Below the pieces are notes generated by a model. The model saw only the letters and a list, made by a program, of their open reading frames with translations. It was not told where the DNA came from and searched no databases. 64,000 nucleotides of DNA from Trinickia caryophylli (GTDB lineage Bacteria > Pseudomonadota > Gammaproteobacteria > Burkholderiales > Burkholderiaceae). Numbering within the stretch: position 1 is the first letter of the stretch; each line of letters starts with the position of its first letter. The position numbers were made by a program, and so were the translations under genes. The stretch is from positions 1,426,001-1,490,000 of the forward strand of contig NZ_CP139970.1 in NCBI RefSeq assembly GCF_034424545.1, written 5' to 3'. This document shows, piece after piece, positions 22,555-31,900 of this stretch.

Positions 22555-23352
22555 CTACTTCAGCCCCAGCACGTCGCGCATGTCGAAAAGACCCGCGCCG
22601 CGGCCGGCCAGAAAGCGTGCCGCACGCAGCGCCCCTTGCGCATACGAAACGCGGCTCGCCGACTTGTGCGTGATCTCGATGCGCTCGCCGGTACCCGCGA
22701 AGAGCACCGTGTGATCGCCGACGATGTCGCCGCCGCGGATGGCGGAGAACCCGATCGTCGACGGATCGCGCTCGCCGGTCACGCCGTGGCGCCCATACAC
22801 CGCGCAATCCTCGAGCTTGCGGCCGAGCGCGCCCGCCACGGCCTCGCCCATCATCAGCGCCGTGCCCGACGGCGCATCGACCTTATGGCGGTGATGAGCT
22901 TCGATGATCTCGATATCGTAGCCTTGTGCAAAATGGCTTGCCGCAAACTCGAGCAGCTTGAGCGTCACGTTCACGCCCACGCTCATATTCGCCGCGAACA
23001 CGATGCCGAGCGTCTCGCTCGCCTTTACGAGCACCTGCTTTTGCGCCTCTTCGAAGCCGGTCGTGCCGATCACGAGCTTCACGTCGTGACGCAGCGCGGC
23101 CTCGATGTGAGCGATCGTGCCCTCGGGGCGCGTGAAATCGATCAGGCAGTCGGATGCGGCGAGCACGGCGTCGATGTCGTCGCTGAGCGCGACGCCCGTG
23201 GCCTTGCCGAGAAACGCGCCCGCGTCGTCGCCAAGCGCCGGGCTGCCCGCGCGATCGAGCGCACCTGCGAGTGTGGCGTCGGGGTCGTTCAGGACCGCTT
23301 CGATCAGCATCCGGCCCATGCGGCCCGATGCGCCTGCAACGGCGATTTTCAT
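22555..23352 (-). CDS. dapB: 4-hydroxy-tetrahydrodipicolinate reductase
   Basis: NAD(P)H-dependent step of the diaminopimelate/lysine pathway; 265 aa. The dinucleotide-binding loop [10 protein letters not shown] is at 7-16, and the catalytic/substrate motif [16 protein letters not shown] is near 155-170, all intact. It follows bamE by 136 bases on the same strand (a terminator lies between) and precedes the ExbB/ExbD-like pair, probably in one operon with them. Confidence 0.97.
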   Translation of the reverse strand: MKIAVAGASGRMGRMLIEAVLNDPDATLAGALDRAGSPALGDDAGAFLGKATGVALSDDIDAVLAASDCLIDFTRPEGTIAHIEAALRHDVKLVIGTTGFEEAQKQVLVKASETLGIVFAANMSVGVNVTLKLLEFAASHFAQGYDIEIIEAHHRHKVDAPSGTALMMGEAVAGALGRKLEDCAVYGRHGVTGERDPSTIGFSAIRGGDIVGDHTVLFAGTGERIEITHKSASRVSYAQGALRAARFLAGRGAGLFDMRDVLGLK

Positions 23353-23424
23353 CGGAACAATGTCCTTATTTCATGACGATAGGTTCGCGCAGCGAACTAC
23401 GCCCGGGAAAACAAAACAGCAACG

Positions 23425-23465
23425 CATAAAAGAAAAGCGGGCTTTCGCGCTACGCTCGGCCCGCT
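23425..23465 (-). terminator. Terminator after bamE
   Basis: The stem AGCGGGC/GCCCGCT (23436-23442 with 23459-23465) is followed on the minus strand by TTTTCTTTTA, a good intrinsic terminator placed between bamE and dapB. Confidence 0.75.
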
Positions 23466-23488
23466 CGTGCGAAGGACGCCGGCGCTTT

Positions 23489-24289
23489 TCAGCCCCTGCT
23501 CGCCTCTTTCGCCGGCACTGACGTCAAGGGCTGGTTGCGCTGCATCGAACCATCGCTGCTTTGCGGCGAAGTCGGCCCCACGGGCTGGCTTTGATCCTGC
23601 TGCGCGGGCTGCGGCTGACGGCGCCACTGCAACTGCGGCACGGCTCCGGCCGGCGTGCCCGTGGCCGACGGAGCGCCCGAGCGCGCCGAGGAGGTCGATG
23701 GCGCCGTCGCGGGCGTCTGGTTCACGGCCCGGTTCGCGGCCTGCGCGGCTTGTGCGTTCGCATCGGCACCCTGCTCGGCAGGCTCGGGCGCAGGCGCGGA
23801 CGCGGCGGCCGGTGCGCTCGCCGCGGCGACGCTTTGCTTGACCTTCGCTTTCTTGCCGCGCTTGTCGCCATCGATATCGGCGAGCAGCTCGAGCTCCGAC
23901 GGCAGGTCGTCCCCGCCCTCCCAGCTCGCTACGCGATCGCCTTCGAAGTGGACGATGAAGTCACGCTGTTGCACGACGTCCGTGAAGCCGCGCTTGAAAT
24001 AGAACAGATAGTCCCAACGATCGGCATGGAACATGTCCGCCAGCAGCGGCGTGCCCAACGCGCTCTTCACATCGGCGCGGGTCATGCCCACCTGCATTTT
24101 CGCGGCAGCCTCCTTGGAGACGAAATTGCCTTGCACGACGGTGATCCGATACGGCGTGATGCTCCGCGCGATACGCTGCGTGACGCTGTCGTAAGTCGAA
24201 CATCCGCCGAGGAGCGTGACCGCCATGGTGGCGATCGCGACGCACTGCGCACCGCTCCCCCGACACTTCAAAAGAAAATTTGGACTCAT
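23489..24289 (-). CDS. bamE: Outer-membrane assembly lipoprotein BamE (OmlA), with long low-complexity tail
   Basis: Accessory lipoprotein of the BAM complex. From the ATG at 24289 the signal ends in LLGGC (C30); the SmpA/OmlA fold follows (YRITVVQGNFVSKEAAAKMQ, then GMTRADVKSALGTPLL and WDYLFYFKRG). BamE is usually 110-180 aa; this one is 266 aa because an Ala/Pro/Gln/Ser-rich tail of about 120 residues follows the fold. Start choice is uncertain: a second ATG at 24319 would add ten residues. It is divergent from fur, the usual arrangement. Confidence 0.92.
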   Translation of the reverse strand: MSPNFLLKCRGSGAQCVAIATMAVTLLGGCSTYDSVTQRIARSITPYRITVVQGNFVSKEAAAKMQVGMTRADVKSALGTPLLADMFHADRWDYLFYFKRGFTDVVQQRDFIVHFEGDRVASWEGGDDLPSELELLADIDGDKRGKKAKVKQSVAAASAPAAASAPAPEPAEQGADANAQAAQAANRAVNQTPATAPSTSSARSGAPSATGTPAGAVPQLQWRRQPQPAQQDQSQPVGPTSPQSSDGSMQRNQPLTSVPAKEASRG

Positions 24290-24413
24290 TTCACCCACCG
24301 TGCGGGCCCCTTTTTGCATGCGACGAGACCGCGCGAGTTTCACCGAAGATGACCGGAACCGCAAAAACCCATTACTATTGGAGCCCTGCATTGTACTCTA
24401 GGGATGCCCGGCC

Positions 24414-24842
24414 ATGACCAATCCGACAGATCTCAAAAATATCGGGCTCAAGGCGACCCTACCGCGCCTCAAGATTCTCGAAATCTTCCAACGCAGCCCG
24501 GTACGCCATCTGACCGCCGAAGACGTTTATCGCAATCTGCTGACCGATCAGCTCGACATCGGCCTGGCCACGGTTTACCGCGTGCTGACGCAATTCGAGC
24601 AAGCCGGCCTGCTGTCGCGCAGCAACTTCGAATCGGGCAAAGCTGTCTTCGAGCTCAACGAAGGCACGCACCACGACCACCTCGTGTGTATCGACTGCGG
24701 CCGCGTCGAGGAGTTCTTCGATCCCGAGATCGAAAAGCGGCAACAGACGATCGCGCAGGAGCGCGGCTTCAAGCTGCAAGAGCATGCGCTCGCGCTCTAC
24801 GGTGCATGCACGAAGGAAAACTGCCCCCACCGCAAGCATTGA
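24414..24842 (+). CDS. fur: Ferric uptake regulator Fur
   Basis: Iron-responsive repressor, 142 aa. The winged helix includes [10 protein letters not shown] and [17 protein letters not shown] (50-65); the regulatory metal site is in [11 protein letters not shown] (85-95), with a second cysteine pair at C132 and C137. AGGGA lies about 9 bases before the ATG. It is divergent from bamE across 124 bases with no clear 19-bp Fur box, so I see no direct sign of autoregulation. Confidence 0.97.
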   Translation: MTNPTDLKNIGLKATLPRLKILEIFQRSPVRHLTAEDVYRNLLTDQLDIGLATVYRVLTQFEQAGLLSRSNFESGKAVFELNEGTHHDHLVCIDCGRVEEFFDPEIEKRQQTIAQERGFKLQEHALALYGACTKENCPHRKH

Positions 24843-25277
24843 GACCGGCCTCGATCCGGCAGACTAAAAAGTCCTTTCCGCGTCTTTCCCTTAGCGTCTC
24901 GATCGCTTTACGCCACGCGCCCCATTGGCGCGCCCGGCACCATGAGATCGACAAGATGGGTTCGTGCATCTTCGCCACCGGCACGTCGGGATGCCGGACG
25001 GCGTATGGACGCAGCGGCAGGTCTTTCGACCGTCCGAGCGCCGTTTCCCGACGTCCGCATGGAGCTTGAGGAGTCTGCCGCGTTCCTCGGCACCCCGGGG
25101 GGCGTGGAGGATAGGCGACGATCGAAGCGATTTTCCTGCCGGAGCCCAATCGCGGCGGCGAAAAACCGAAGTTACCGAAGTCGCGAGTCGGGCTGCGCCG
25201 CTGACCGGCACGCAAGCGCCGCGCGCGGGTGGTCGCGCGGAGTCCGGGCACCCGTTGCGGGCGCCCGGAGCACTTTC
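24843..25277. other. 435-base gene-free interval between fur and gap
   Basis: The interval separates convergent fur and gap. I see no supported gene: the open frames on both strands have no recognisable protein and no ribosome sites. Its right end carries the stem-loop after gap; the left end has only a weak AGACTAAAAAGTCT-like dyad after fur. Confidence 0.6.
25244..25268 (-). terminator. Stem-loop after gap
   Basis: CCGGGC(A)CCCG pairs with CGGG(C)GCCCGG across a three-base loop, 10 bases after the gap stop on the minus strand. The T-run is absent, so it may protect the 3' end or end transcription with Rho. Confidence 0.5.
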
Positions 25278-26288
25278 TTACTTTGCCGTGGCGAGTGCAA
25301 CCGCCGTATCGAGCATGCGGTTCGAGAAGCCCCACTCGTTGTCGTACCAGCTCGAGACCTTCACGAGGCGGCCCGCCACTTTCGTCAGCGTTGCGTCGAA
25401 CGTCGACGATGCGGGGTTGTGGTTGAAGTCGACCGACACGAGCGGTGCCTCGTTGTAGCCGAGGATGCCCTTCAGTTCACCTTCCGACGCAGCCTTCATG
25501 ATCGCGTTGATCTCTTCGACCGTGGTGTCGCGCTTGGCGATGAACGACAGGTCGACGATCGAGACGTTGATCGTCGGGACGCGAATGGCGTACCCGTCGA
25601 GCTTGCCGGCCAGCTCGGGCAGCACGAGGCCGATCGCGGCGGCCGCACCCGTCTTCGTCGGGATCTGGCTGTGCGTCGCCGAACGCGCGCGGCGCAGGTC
25701 TTCGTGATAAACGTCGGTCAGGACCTGGTCGTTCGTGTAGGCGTGCACCGTCGTCATGAGCCCCGTCTCGAGGCCGATCTTGTCGTTGAGCGGCTTGACG
25801 AGCGGAGCTAGGCAGTTCGTCGTGCACGAGGCGTTCGAGACGACCGTGTGCTCCGCCTTCAGGGCCTGGTGGTTCACGCCGTAGACGACCGTCGCGTCGA
25901 CGTCCTTGCCGCCGGGCGCCGAGATCAGGACCTTCCGGGCACCGCCCTGAAGGTGCGCGCTCGCCTTGGCCTTCGACGTGAAAAAGCCCGTGCACTCCAT
26001 GACCACGTCCACGCCCAGGTCGCCCCACGGCAGCTCGGCCGGGTTGCGGTTGGCCAGCACGCGGATCTTGTCGCCGTTCACGACGAGGTAGTCGCCGTCC
26101 ACTGCGACTTCGGCATTGAACCGCCCGTGCGCCGTGTCGTACTGCGTCAGGTGCGCGTTCGTCTTCGCATCGCCGAGATCGTTGATCGCGACGATTTCGA
26201 GGTCGTGCTTCTTCCCACTCTCGTAGAACGCCCGCAGCGTGTTGCGGCCGATACGGCCATAGCCGTTGATTGCAACGCGAATCGTCAT
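25278..26288 (-). CDS. gap: Glyceraldehyde-3-phosphate dehydrogenase, type I
   Basis: Oxidative phosphorylation of glyceraldehyde 3-phosphate, here used in both lower glycolysis after the Entner-Doudoroff split and gluconeogenesis. It is 336 aa from the ATG at 26288 with an AGGAG site 7-8 bases upstream. The Rossmann start [15 protein letters not shown], the catalytic [10 protein letters not shown] (C155) and the activating histidine in [10 protein letters not shown] are present. It lies 124 bases after tkt on the same strand. Confidence 0.98.
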   Translation of the reverse strand: MTIRVAINGYGRIGRNTLRAFYESGKKHDLEIVAINDLGDAKTNAHLTQYDTAHGRFNAEVAVDGDYLVVNGDKIRVLANRNPAELPWGDLGVDVVMECTGFFTSKAKASAHLQGGARKVLISAPGGKDVDATVVYGVNHQALKAEHTVVSNASCTTNCLAPLVKPLNDKIGLETGLMTTVHAYTNDQVLTDVYHEDLRRARSATHSQIPTKTGAAAAIGLVLPELAGKLDGYAIRVPTINVSIVDLSFIAKRDTTVEEINAIMKAASEGELKGILGYNEAPLVSVDFNHNPASSTFDATLTKVAGRLVKVSSWYDNEWGFSNRMLDTAVALATAK

Positions 26289-26412
26289 GCTGTTTCTCCT
26301 GATCCTCTGAAAAAAGTCCTGCGATTCCAAAAGCCCGCCGACGCAGCTGGGCGAGACCACGCCGCCGGGGGGCCGTCGGGCCTCGCGCACGAAGCGCGTG
26401 GCCCTGGGTCTG

Positions 26413-28437
26413 TTACGCGTCGAGCGCCGCCTTCGCCGCCGCGACGACATGCTCGACAGTGAAGCCGAAGTGCTTGAACAGCACGCCAGCCGGGGCCGAT
26501 TCGCCATACGTGTCGATACCGACCACGCCGCCCTCGAGCCCCACGTACTTGCGCCAGTAATCGGTCACGCCTGCCTCGATCGCCACGCGGCGCACGCCGT
26601 GCGGAAGCACGCGCTCGCGATACTGCGCGTCCTGGCGGTCGAACACGGTAGTCGCGGGCATGGACACGACACGCGCCCCGATGCCCTCGCGCGCGAGCGG
26701 CTCCACTGCCTTGAGCGCCAGTTCCACTTCGGAGCCGGTCGCGATAAGGATGATCTTGCGCGCAACGATTTCGTCGTTCCAGTCACGCAGCACGTAGCCG
26801 CCCTTGGCCACGTCCTGGATCTGCATGTCGGTACGCTCCGAGAACGGCAGGTTCTGCCGGCTGAACACGAGGCACGACGGGCCACGATGCTCGACGGCCT
26901 GGGTCCAGGCAACAGCCGTTTCCACCGTGTCGGCCGGGCGCCACACCTGCAGATTCGGAATCAGCCGCAGGCTCGCCAGGTGCTCCACCGACTGGTGCGT
27001 CGGGCCGTCTTCGCCAAGACCGATCGAGTCGTGCGTGAACACGAAGATCGACGGCGCCTTCATCAGCGCGGCCACGCGCAACGCGTTGCGGCTGTAGTCG
27101 GAGAACGTCAGGAACGTGCCGCCGAACGCCTTGTGGCCGCCATGCAGCGCGATGCCGTTGATGATGGCGCTCATGCCGAATTCGCGCACACCGTAATTGA
27201 TGTGGTTGCCCCAGTCGATGCCGTTTTCGCCGGCGCGCACGGGCTTGCTCGCCTTCCAGTTCGTCAGGTTGGATCCGGTCAGGTCAGCCGAGCCGCCAAG
27301 CAGTTCGGGCAGCACGGCCGCGAGCCCTTCGATGGCCTGTTGCGAGGCCTTGCGCGTGGCAATCGTCTCGGCGCGCTCGTTCGCGCCGGCGACGATCGCC
27401 TGCGCCTTCGCCGCCCAGTCGGCCGGCAGTTTGCCTGCCATGCGGCGCTCGAACTCGGCGGCCTCGGCCGGGTACTTCGCGCGATACTGCGCAAATGCGT
27501 CGCTCCACAGCGCTTCGCTGCGTGCACCGAGTTCCTTTGCGTCCCACGCCGCGTAGACTTCCTGCGGAATGACGAACGGCTCCCACTTCCAGCCGAGCGC
27601 TTCGCGCGTCGCGGCGATTTCCTGGGCGCCCAGCGCCGCGCCGTGCACGTCGTGCGTGCCCGCCTTCGTCGGCGCCCCCTTGCCGATCACCGTCTTGCAG
27701 CAGATCAGCGTCGGCTTGCCCGCACGCTTGGCCGCGGCAATCGCGGCGTCCACGGCATCGACGTCGTGCCCCGCCACGTCGCGAATCACGTTCCAGCCGT
27801 ATGCTTCGAAACGCTTCGGCGTGTCATCGTGGAACCAGTGCTCGACGTGCCCGTCGATGGAAATGCCGTTGTCGTCGTAAAGCGCAATCAGCTTGCCGAG
27901 CTTGAGCGTGCCCGCGAGCGAGCAGACCTCGTGCGAGATGCCTTCCATCAGGCAGCCGTCGCCGAGGAAAACGTAGGTGTAATGATCGACGATCGCCGCA
28001 TCGGCCTTGTTGAATTCCGCCGCGAGCAGCGCCTCGGCCAGCGCCATGCCGACGGCATTGGCAAGCCCTTGGCCGAGCGGGCCCGTCGTCGTCTCGACAC
28101 CGGGCGTGATGCCGTATTCCGGATGCCCCGGCGTTTTCGAGTGCAGCTGACGGAAGTTCTTGAGCTCGGCCATCGGCAGGTCGTAGCCCGTCAGGTGCAG
28201 CAGCGCGTAAAGCAGCATCGAGCCGTGGCCGTTCGAGAGCACGAAGCGGTCGCGGTCGGCCCAGTGCGGGTTGGCCGGGTTGTGCTTCAGATGGCGCGAC
28301 CAAAGGGCGACGGCGATCTCGGCCATGCCCATCGGCATGCCGGGATGGCCGGAATTCGCTTGTTGCACGGCGTCCATCGCGAGCGCGCGGATCGCGTTCG
28401 CCATCAGGGCGGTGGGAGCGGAAGACGAGGTCGTCAT
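26413..28437 (-). CDS. tkt: Transketolase
   Basis: Thiamine-diphosphate enzyme of the pentose-phosphate pathway, 674 aa. Motifs: [14 protein letters not shown] at the N-terminus, [12 protein letters not shown] through [10 protein letters not shown] (ThDP/metal site, about 155-190), and [16 protein letters not shown] in the pyrimidine domain (about 465-480). The start at 28437 (MTTSSSAP...) is preferred to an arginine-rich in-frame extension. A sigma-70-like promoter (28573-28600) lies about 130 bases upstream, and gap follows. Confidence 0.97.
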   Translation of the reverse strand: MTTSSSAPTALMANAIRALAMDAVQQANSGHPGMPMGMAEIAVALWSRHLKHNPANPHWADRDRFVLSNGHGSMLLYALLHLTGYDLPMAELKNFRQLHSKTPGHPEYGITPGVETTTGPLGQGLANAVGMALAEALLAAEFNKADAAIVDHYTYVFLGDGCLMEGISHEVCSLAGTLKLGKLIALYDDNGISIDGHVEHWFHDDTPKRFEAYGWNVIRDVAGHDVDAVDAAIAAAKRAGKPTLICCKTVIGKGAPTKAGTHDVHGAALGAQEIAATREALGWKWEPFVIPQEVYAAWDAKELGARSEALWSDAFAQYRAKYPAEAAEFERRMAGKLPADWAAKAQAIVAGANERAETIATRKASQQAIEGLAAVLPELLGGSADLTGSNLTNWKASKPVRAGENGIDWGNHINYGVREFGMSAIINGIALHGGHKAFGGTFLTFSDYSRNALRVAALMKAPSIFVFTHDSIGLGEDGPTHQSVEHLASLRLIPNLQVWRPADTVETAVAWTQAVEHRGPSCLVFSRQNLPFSERTDMQIQDVAKGGYVLRDWNDEIVARKIILIATGSEVELALKAVEPLAREGIGARVVSMPATTVFDRQDAQYRERVLPHGVRRVAIEAGVTDYWRKYVGLEGGVVGIDTYGESAPAGVLFKHFGFTVEHVVAAAKAALDA

Positions 28438-28572
28438 GTCGTGTCCGGAGAACGAGTCGAGAAAGCGGGGCCGCCGCGCGGTGGACCGTCGCGGCTGCCG
28501 GTGCCGCCGCGCTTCGCGGCGCCGCGGCAAGGCAGCAAAATAGAGCGAACGGACGAGGCTGCAAAGCTCGTC

Positions 28573-28600
28573 ATTCTAACAGATGCCACCCCCTTGCCAG
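28573..28600 (-). promoter_or_regulatory. Sigma-70-like promoter for tkt
   Basis: On the minus strand CTGGCA, 16 bases, TAGAAT; both hexamers match consensus at 4-5 of 6 positions. It predicts a start near 28566 and a leader of about 130 bases. Confidence 0.45.
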
Positions 28601-28644
28601 CCGTGCCGCTCGCTCGCGAGGCGCGCCGCGACGGGGCTCCGGCA

Positions 28645-28650
28645 CCTATA
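28645..28650 (+). promoter_or_regulatory. Consensus -10 box upstream of the speE-like gene
   Basis: An exact TATAAT in GC-rich DNA. The -35 region is weak. Transcription would begin near 28657, leaving a leader of about 190 bases before the GTG start. Confidence 0.4.
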
Positions 28651-28790
28651 ATCGGATCGTGTGCCGCCCCGGCCCACTGCCCGGCGCGCCAACGTTTTTC
28701 CCGCGACCGCGACTTGCCGCCGCGGTACCGCAGCTCGCCGTTCGCTGCCCGTTGCCCGTTGCCGCTCCTTTGCTGCCCGCGACCGCCCTC

Positions 28791-28850
28791 ATGTCCGCAA
28801 TCGTCCTCAATCGTCCTCAATCTCCCCGATCGCTCCTGACCGTCCAGTGA
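28791..28850 (+). CDS. Possible 19-codon leader peptide ahead of speE
   Basis: An ATG at 28791 opens a 19-residue frame (MSAIVLNRPQSPRSLLTVQ) whose TGA overlaps the GTG start of the speE-like gene as GTGA. The overlap suggests translational coupling. The body includes two copies of TCGTCCTCAA (28801-28820). No ribosome site is clear, so this is a hypothesis only. Confidence 0.25.
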   Translation: MSAIVLNRPQSPRSLLTVQ

Positions 28851-29722
28851 ACGCCCGCGCCCACGCTCCGCTTCTCTTCCGTCCGACCGCGGATGCCGTC
28901 TACGGTTTTCCCCATGCCCGTCGCATTGCCAGCGTCGTTTCGCCGCATCAGCGTATCGACGTGTGGGAAACAGGTCGGCTCGGCACGCTGTTTACGCTCG
29001 ACGGCCGCCCGATGACTTCCACCGGCGACGAGTTCATCTATCACGAATGTATGGTCCATCCGGCGGCACTCGTACATCCCGAGCCGAAAAAAGCGCTCGT
29101 ACTCGGCGGCGGAGACGGCGGCGCGGCGCGGCAACTGCTGAAGCATCCCAGTATCGAGCGCATCGTCGTCGCCGAACTCGACGAGGCGGTGGTGCAGATG
29201 GCCCGCCGCCACTTGAACGCGGTGCATCGCGGCGCGCTCGACGATCGACGCGTCGAACTCGTCATCGGGAACGCGGCGCGCTTCGTCGAGGCGACACGCG
29301 AGCAGTTCGACCTCGTCGTGTTCGATCTCACCCCGCCCGATTCGCCGGCCGCCGAGCTCTACACGGAGCACTTCTACGCCCGGCTCAAGGCGGTCATGAC
29401 GCCACGCGCGGCGCTCTCGATGCATCTGGGCTCGGCCCAGTTCCATCTGCAACGGGCCGTAGCGTTGCTGCACGGGCTGCGGGCCAACTTCGCGATCGTT
29501 CACGCCATGTCGGCCTGCGTGCCGCTTTACGGCTCGTTGTGGCTGATGGCAATTGCGAGCGACACACTCGACGCCGCGGCGCTCTTCAAGAACGACATCG
29601 AAGGCCGTCTCGCGGCGCGCCGTATCGCCGAGCTGCAGTACTATGGCGCGGGGCTGCACCCCGCACTGTTCGCACTGCCGCAAGCCCTCGGCGATGCGCT
29701 CGCCGGCCGCCGCACGGCTTGA
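28847..29722 (+). CDS. speE: Spermidine synthase-family aminopropyltransferase
   Basis: Likely transfers aminopropyl from decarboxylated SAM to a polyamine. The fold shows the SpeE motifs in order: TGDEFIYHECMVHPA, VLGGGDGGAARQLLKHP, VVAELDEAVVQMAR and FDLTPPDSPAAELYTEHFY; the key DP/PP segment and GGGDGG loop are intact. 291 aa from a GTG at 28847; residues before it are arginine/proline-rich and unsupported. No Shine-Dalgarno is visible, so translation may be coupled to an overlapping leader frame. It is followed after 50 bases by rsmE. The start is the least certain part. Confidence 0.8.
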   Translation: MNARAHAPLLFRPTADAVYGFPHARRIASVVSPHQRIDVWETGRLGTLFTLDGRPMTSTGDEFIYHECMVHPAALVHPEPKKALVLGGGDGGAARQLLKHPSIERIVVAELDEAVVQMARRHLNAVHRGALDDRRVELVIGNAARFVEATREQFDLVVFDLTPPDSPAAELYTEHFYARLKAVMTPRAALSMHLGSAQFHLQRAVALLHGLRANFAIVHAMSACVPLYGSLWLMAIASDTLDAAALFKNDIEGRLAARRIAELQYYGAGLHPALFALPQALGDALAGRRTA

Positions 29723-29772
29723 CGCAGCGGTACGCGCCGTTCGCCACTCCATACTTTGAACGAAGTCGTCCC

Positions 29773-30513
29773 ATGCCCCGCTTTTTTGTCGACATGCCCT
29801 TGCTCGTGGGCGACGTCCTCACACTGCCTGATGAAGTCGCGCGCCACGTCCAGGTGCTGCGCCTGGCTCCAGGCGATTCGCTCGTGCTCTTCAACGGCCG
29901 CGGTGGTCAGCACGCGGCGCGCCTCGTCGAGATCGGCCGACGCCACGCGCTCGCGGAGGTCGGCGAATTCTCGCCGATCGATGCCGAGCCGCCGTACGAG
30001 ATTGCGCTCGCCCAGGGCATTGCCGGCGGCGACAAAATGGACTGGCTGATCGAAAAGTCCGTCGAGCTCGGCGCCGCGCGCGTCGTCCCACTTTCGGCTG
30101 CCCGCAGCGTCGTGCGGCTCGCGGCCGAGCGCGCGCAGCGCCGGCAAAGTCACTGGCAGGCGCTCGTGCGCGCCGCCTGCGAGCAATGCGGGCGTAATCG
30201 CATTCCCGAAGTGGAGGCGCCGCAGGAGTTCGGCCGCTGGCTCGACACGTTGTCCGCCGAAGCGTCCGAAGGCGAACTCCGGCTCATGCTCTCACCGCGC
30301 GGGGCACGTTCGCTGCACAGCCTGCCCGAATCGCCGCCCACCGGCCGCGTGACCCTGCTCGTGGGGCCCGAGGGCGGACTCGCACCGGAAGAGGAAGCGG
30401 CGGCGGGCCAACGCGGATTCGTCGCGCTAGCGCTCGGACCACGCGTGCTGCGCACGGAAACGGCTGGCATGGCCGTGCTCGCGGCGCTGGCCGCGCGCTG
30501 GGGGGGCTGGTAG
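29773..30513 (+). CDS. rsmE: 16S rRNA m3U1498 methyltransferase RsmE
   Basis: SPOUT-class methyltransferase acting on U1498 of 16S rRNA in the 30S subunit; 246 aa. N-terminal PUA-like part (MPRFFVDMPLLVGDVLTLPD, then HVQVLRLAPGD) and C-terminal knot with LLVGPEGGLAPEEE and ALGPRVLRTETAG, the SAM-binding signature. It starts 50 bases after the speE-like stop on the same strand and probably shares its transcript. Confidence 0.95.
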   Translation: MPRFFVDMPLLVGDVLTLPDEVARHVQVLRLAPGDSLVLFNGRGGQHAARLVEIGRRHALAEVGEFSPIDAEPPYEIALAQGIAGGDKMDWLIEKSVELGAARVVPLSAARSVVRLAAERAQRRQSHWQALVRAACEQCGRNRIPEVEAPQEFGRWLDTLSAEASEGELRLMLSPRGARSLHSLPESPPTGRVTLLVGPEGGLAPEEEAAAGQRGFVALALGPRVLRTETAGMAVLAALAARWGGW

Positions 30514-30579
30514 ACGCCGCGGCAACCCACGGCGGAGGGAGCCGGCGCGCCCGCCGCCGACGTCATGGGGAAAGCAACA

Positions 30580-30606
30580 AAGACAAAGCCCGCTCACCGG
30601 CGGGCT
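30580..30606 (-). terminator. Terminator after the barstar-family gene
   Basis: AGCCCGC-6-GCGGGCT stem (30587-30593 with 30600-30606) followed on the minus strand by TTTGTCTTTGTT. It lies 52 bases after the inhibitor stop and between convergent rsmE and the RNase/inhibitor pair. Confidence 0.75.
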
Positions 30607-30658
30607 CTGACGGAACCAATGCAACAGCACCCACGGTGCCGTGCGCGCCTGAGAACCC

Positions 30659-31219
30659 TCAGGCAAACGAGTAAAACACGCGGAACGCGACCTTGCGCTC
30701 GGCCCAGAATTCGGCGGCTTCGCGGAACACGTCGAGCAGCGTCTCGCGCCCTTCCTTGTCGAACTTCTGAGCGATCGGCAGGCCCTCGAGCACGATGACA
30801 AAGCCGGGCTGAGCACCCGCCTTGTGCACGAGATCGGTCAGGCAATCGTAAAGCGCGTCATAGTTCTTGCCGAAGTGCTTCGGGAACAGAAATGAAGTGG
30901 CGATGGTTTCGAGAACTTCTTGCTTCGAAGCCGCGCATGCGCAGTACGCATAGAGAAAATGCTGGCCAAGCCGGCTTGCCTCGTCGGCGAGATCCTGCAC
31001 GCGGAACGCCCGGATCGACTGCACGATATTCGGCCGCACCGTCGCGAATAGGCTCATAGGCTCCTCGTTCGATGAATGCCCGGGCTGCCCTTCGCACCGC
31101 AGGCTCTGACCGTTCTCGGCCGCCCGCATCTGCATGACGCGCTGAAAAAGATTGCCGTCGCCGGCCGCGAACAGATCCGGTGCGACCGAAGCGTCGTGCG
31201 CGTAGATGTTGTCGCTCAT
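30659..31219 (-). CDS. Barstar-family RNase inhibitor
   Basis: Probable cytoplasmic inhibitor of the RNase encoded just upstream. The C-terminal 110 residues match barstar: YAYCACAASKQEVLETIA, FLFPKHFGKNYDALYDCLTD (core motif) and VIVLEGLPIAQKF. Two starts are possible. The ATG at 31219 gives 186 aa, and the added 54 codons have the high GC3 of real coding DNA; an internal ATG at 31057 (132 aa) has a strong GAGGAG site. I list the longer form. It begins 16 bases after the RNase stop, so the two are one operon with the toxin first. Confidence 0.85.
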   Translation of the reverse strand: MSDNIYAHDASVAPDLFAAGDGNLFQRVMQMRAAENGQSLRCEGQPGHSSNEEPMSLFATVRPNIVQSIRAFRVQDLADEASRLGQHFLYAYCACAASKQEVLETIATSFLFPKHFGKNYDALYDCLTDLVHKAGAQPGFVIVLEGLPIAQKFDKEGRETLLDVFREAAEFWAERKVAFRVFYSFA

Positions 31220-31235
31220 GCCGCTCATCCCGATG

Positions 31236-31709
31236 TCATTCAACAATACGTTTAAAACTGTTGTAGTGGTCACCCGTGTAATAGCAGTTGTCGGCGCGCT
31301 GCGGCGGACCGCCGCAGACGATGCGCCGGGCGCCGCGGTTTCTCGCACGCTGCGTGGGGACCGTGTACTCGTGGTAATAGCCTCGTTCGCGGGGCGGCAA
31401 CCGCTTCTCGAAGTTGCCGAACACCGTGCCGTCTTTCGCATACGGATAAGGCCCGCCGGACGCGATCAAGTTCAATGTGTCCCGCGCTTCGCGAGGCAAC
31501 CGGGAACGTGCGACCGTGCCCGGAGCCTGCGCCCCGAAGACCGGGGCGCCCGGCTCGCGCGCCGATGCAACGCCCGCCTGCTGCGCCGCGAACGGCAGCG
31601 CAAGAGGCCCGACGTTGCCGAAAAAGACCGTGAACGCGAGCGCGCCGGCCTTCCACCAGCGAGCCCGCGCCTGCGCCGTGCCCCTGGTCGCGCCCTGTTG
31701 CGCGCTCAT
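31236..31709 (-). CDS. Secreted guanyl-specific RNase, RNase Sa/barnase (N1/T1) family
   Basis: 157-aa ribonuclease with an N-terminal membrane/signal segment (WWKAGALAFTVFFGNV..., likely cleaved near residue 42) and a C-terminal catalytic domain. The core reads GYYHEYTVPTQRARNRGARR then CYYTGDHYNSF, directly comparable to RNase Sa from Streptomyces. E114 corresponds to the general base, R125 and R129 to the phosphate-binding arginines and H148 to the general acid, with a three-residue insertion before the histidine. Two cysteines (C132, C142) could form a disulfide after export. The barstar-family gene follows at once, protecting the producer's RNA. Confidence 0.9.
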   Translation of the reverse strand: MSAQQGATRGTAQARARWWKAGALAFTVFFGNVGPLALPFAAQQAGVASAREPGAPVFGAQAPGTVARSRLPREARDTLNLIASGGPYPYAKDGTVFGNFEKRLPPRERGYYHEYTVPTQRARNRGARRIVCGGPPQRADNCYYTGDHYNSFKRIVE

Positions 31710-31900
31710 CGTCTGACCCGTTTTCCCTTCGTTTCGATTCTTGACGTGTGACAGCCACGAAAGGTGAAAGGTTATCTCTAACGAGGCGCAGAAGCAATCT
31801 TTGTCTGGAAAATGAAAGGTTTGCGTAAAAGGGCCATATCACTCCCGGTCCGTCCGTCGGCCACTTTTTACGTTCGCCCCATTAAAGAGATAAGACAAAT

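Larger units (their letters stand above)
28438..28846. other. Divergent control region between tkt and the speE-like gene
   Basis: 409 bases without an established gene. It contains a minus-strand promoter for tkt, an exact TATAAT on the plus strand, and a 10-base tandem repeat within a possible 19-codon leader peptide just before the speE-like start. The left third, next to tkt, is GC-rich leader sequence without visible signals. Confidence 0.6.

Noticed and set aside
24404..25069. A 221-codon frame overlapping fur and the following gap
   Set aside because: It overlaps fur out of frame, and the remainder in the intergenic gap is Arg/Ser-rich with no family likeness.
26398..28839. An 813-codon open frame opposite tkt
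   Set aside because: Shadow of transketolase in high-GC DNA; the composition is Arg/Val/Ala-rich and shows no protein family.
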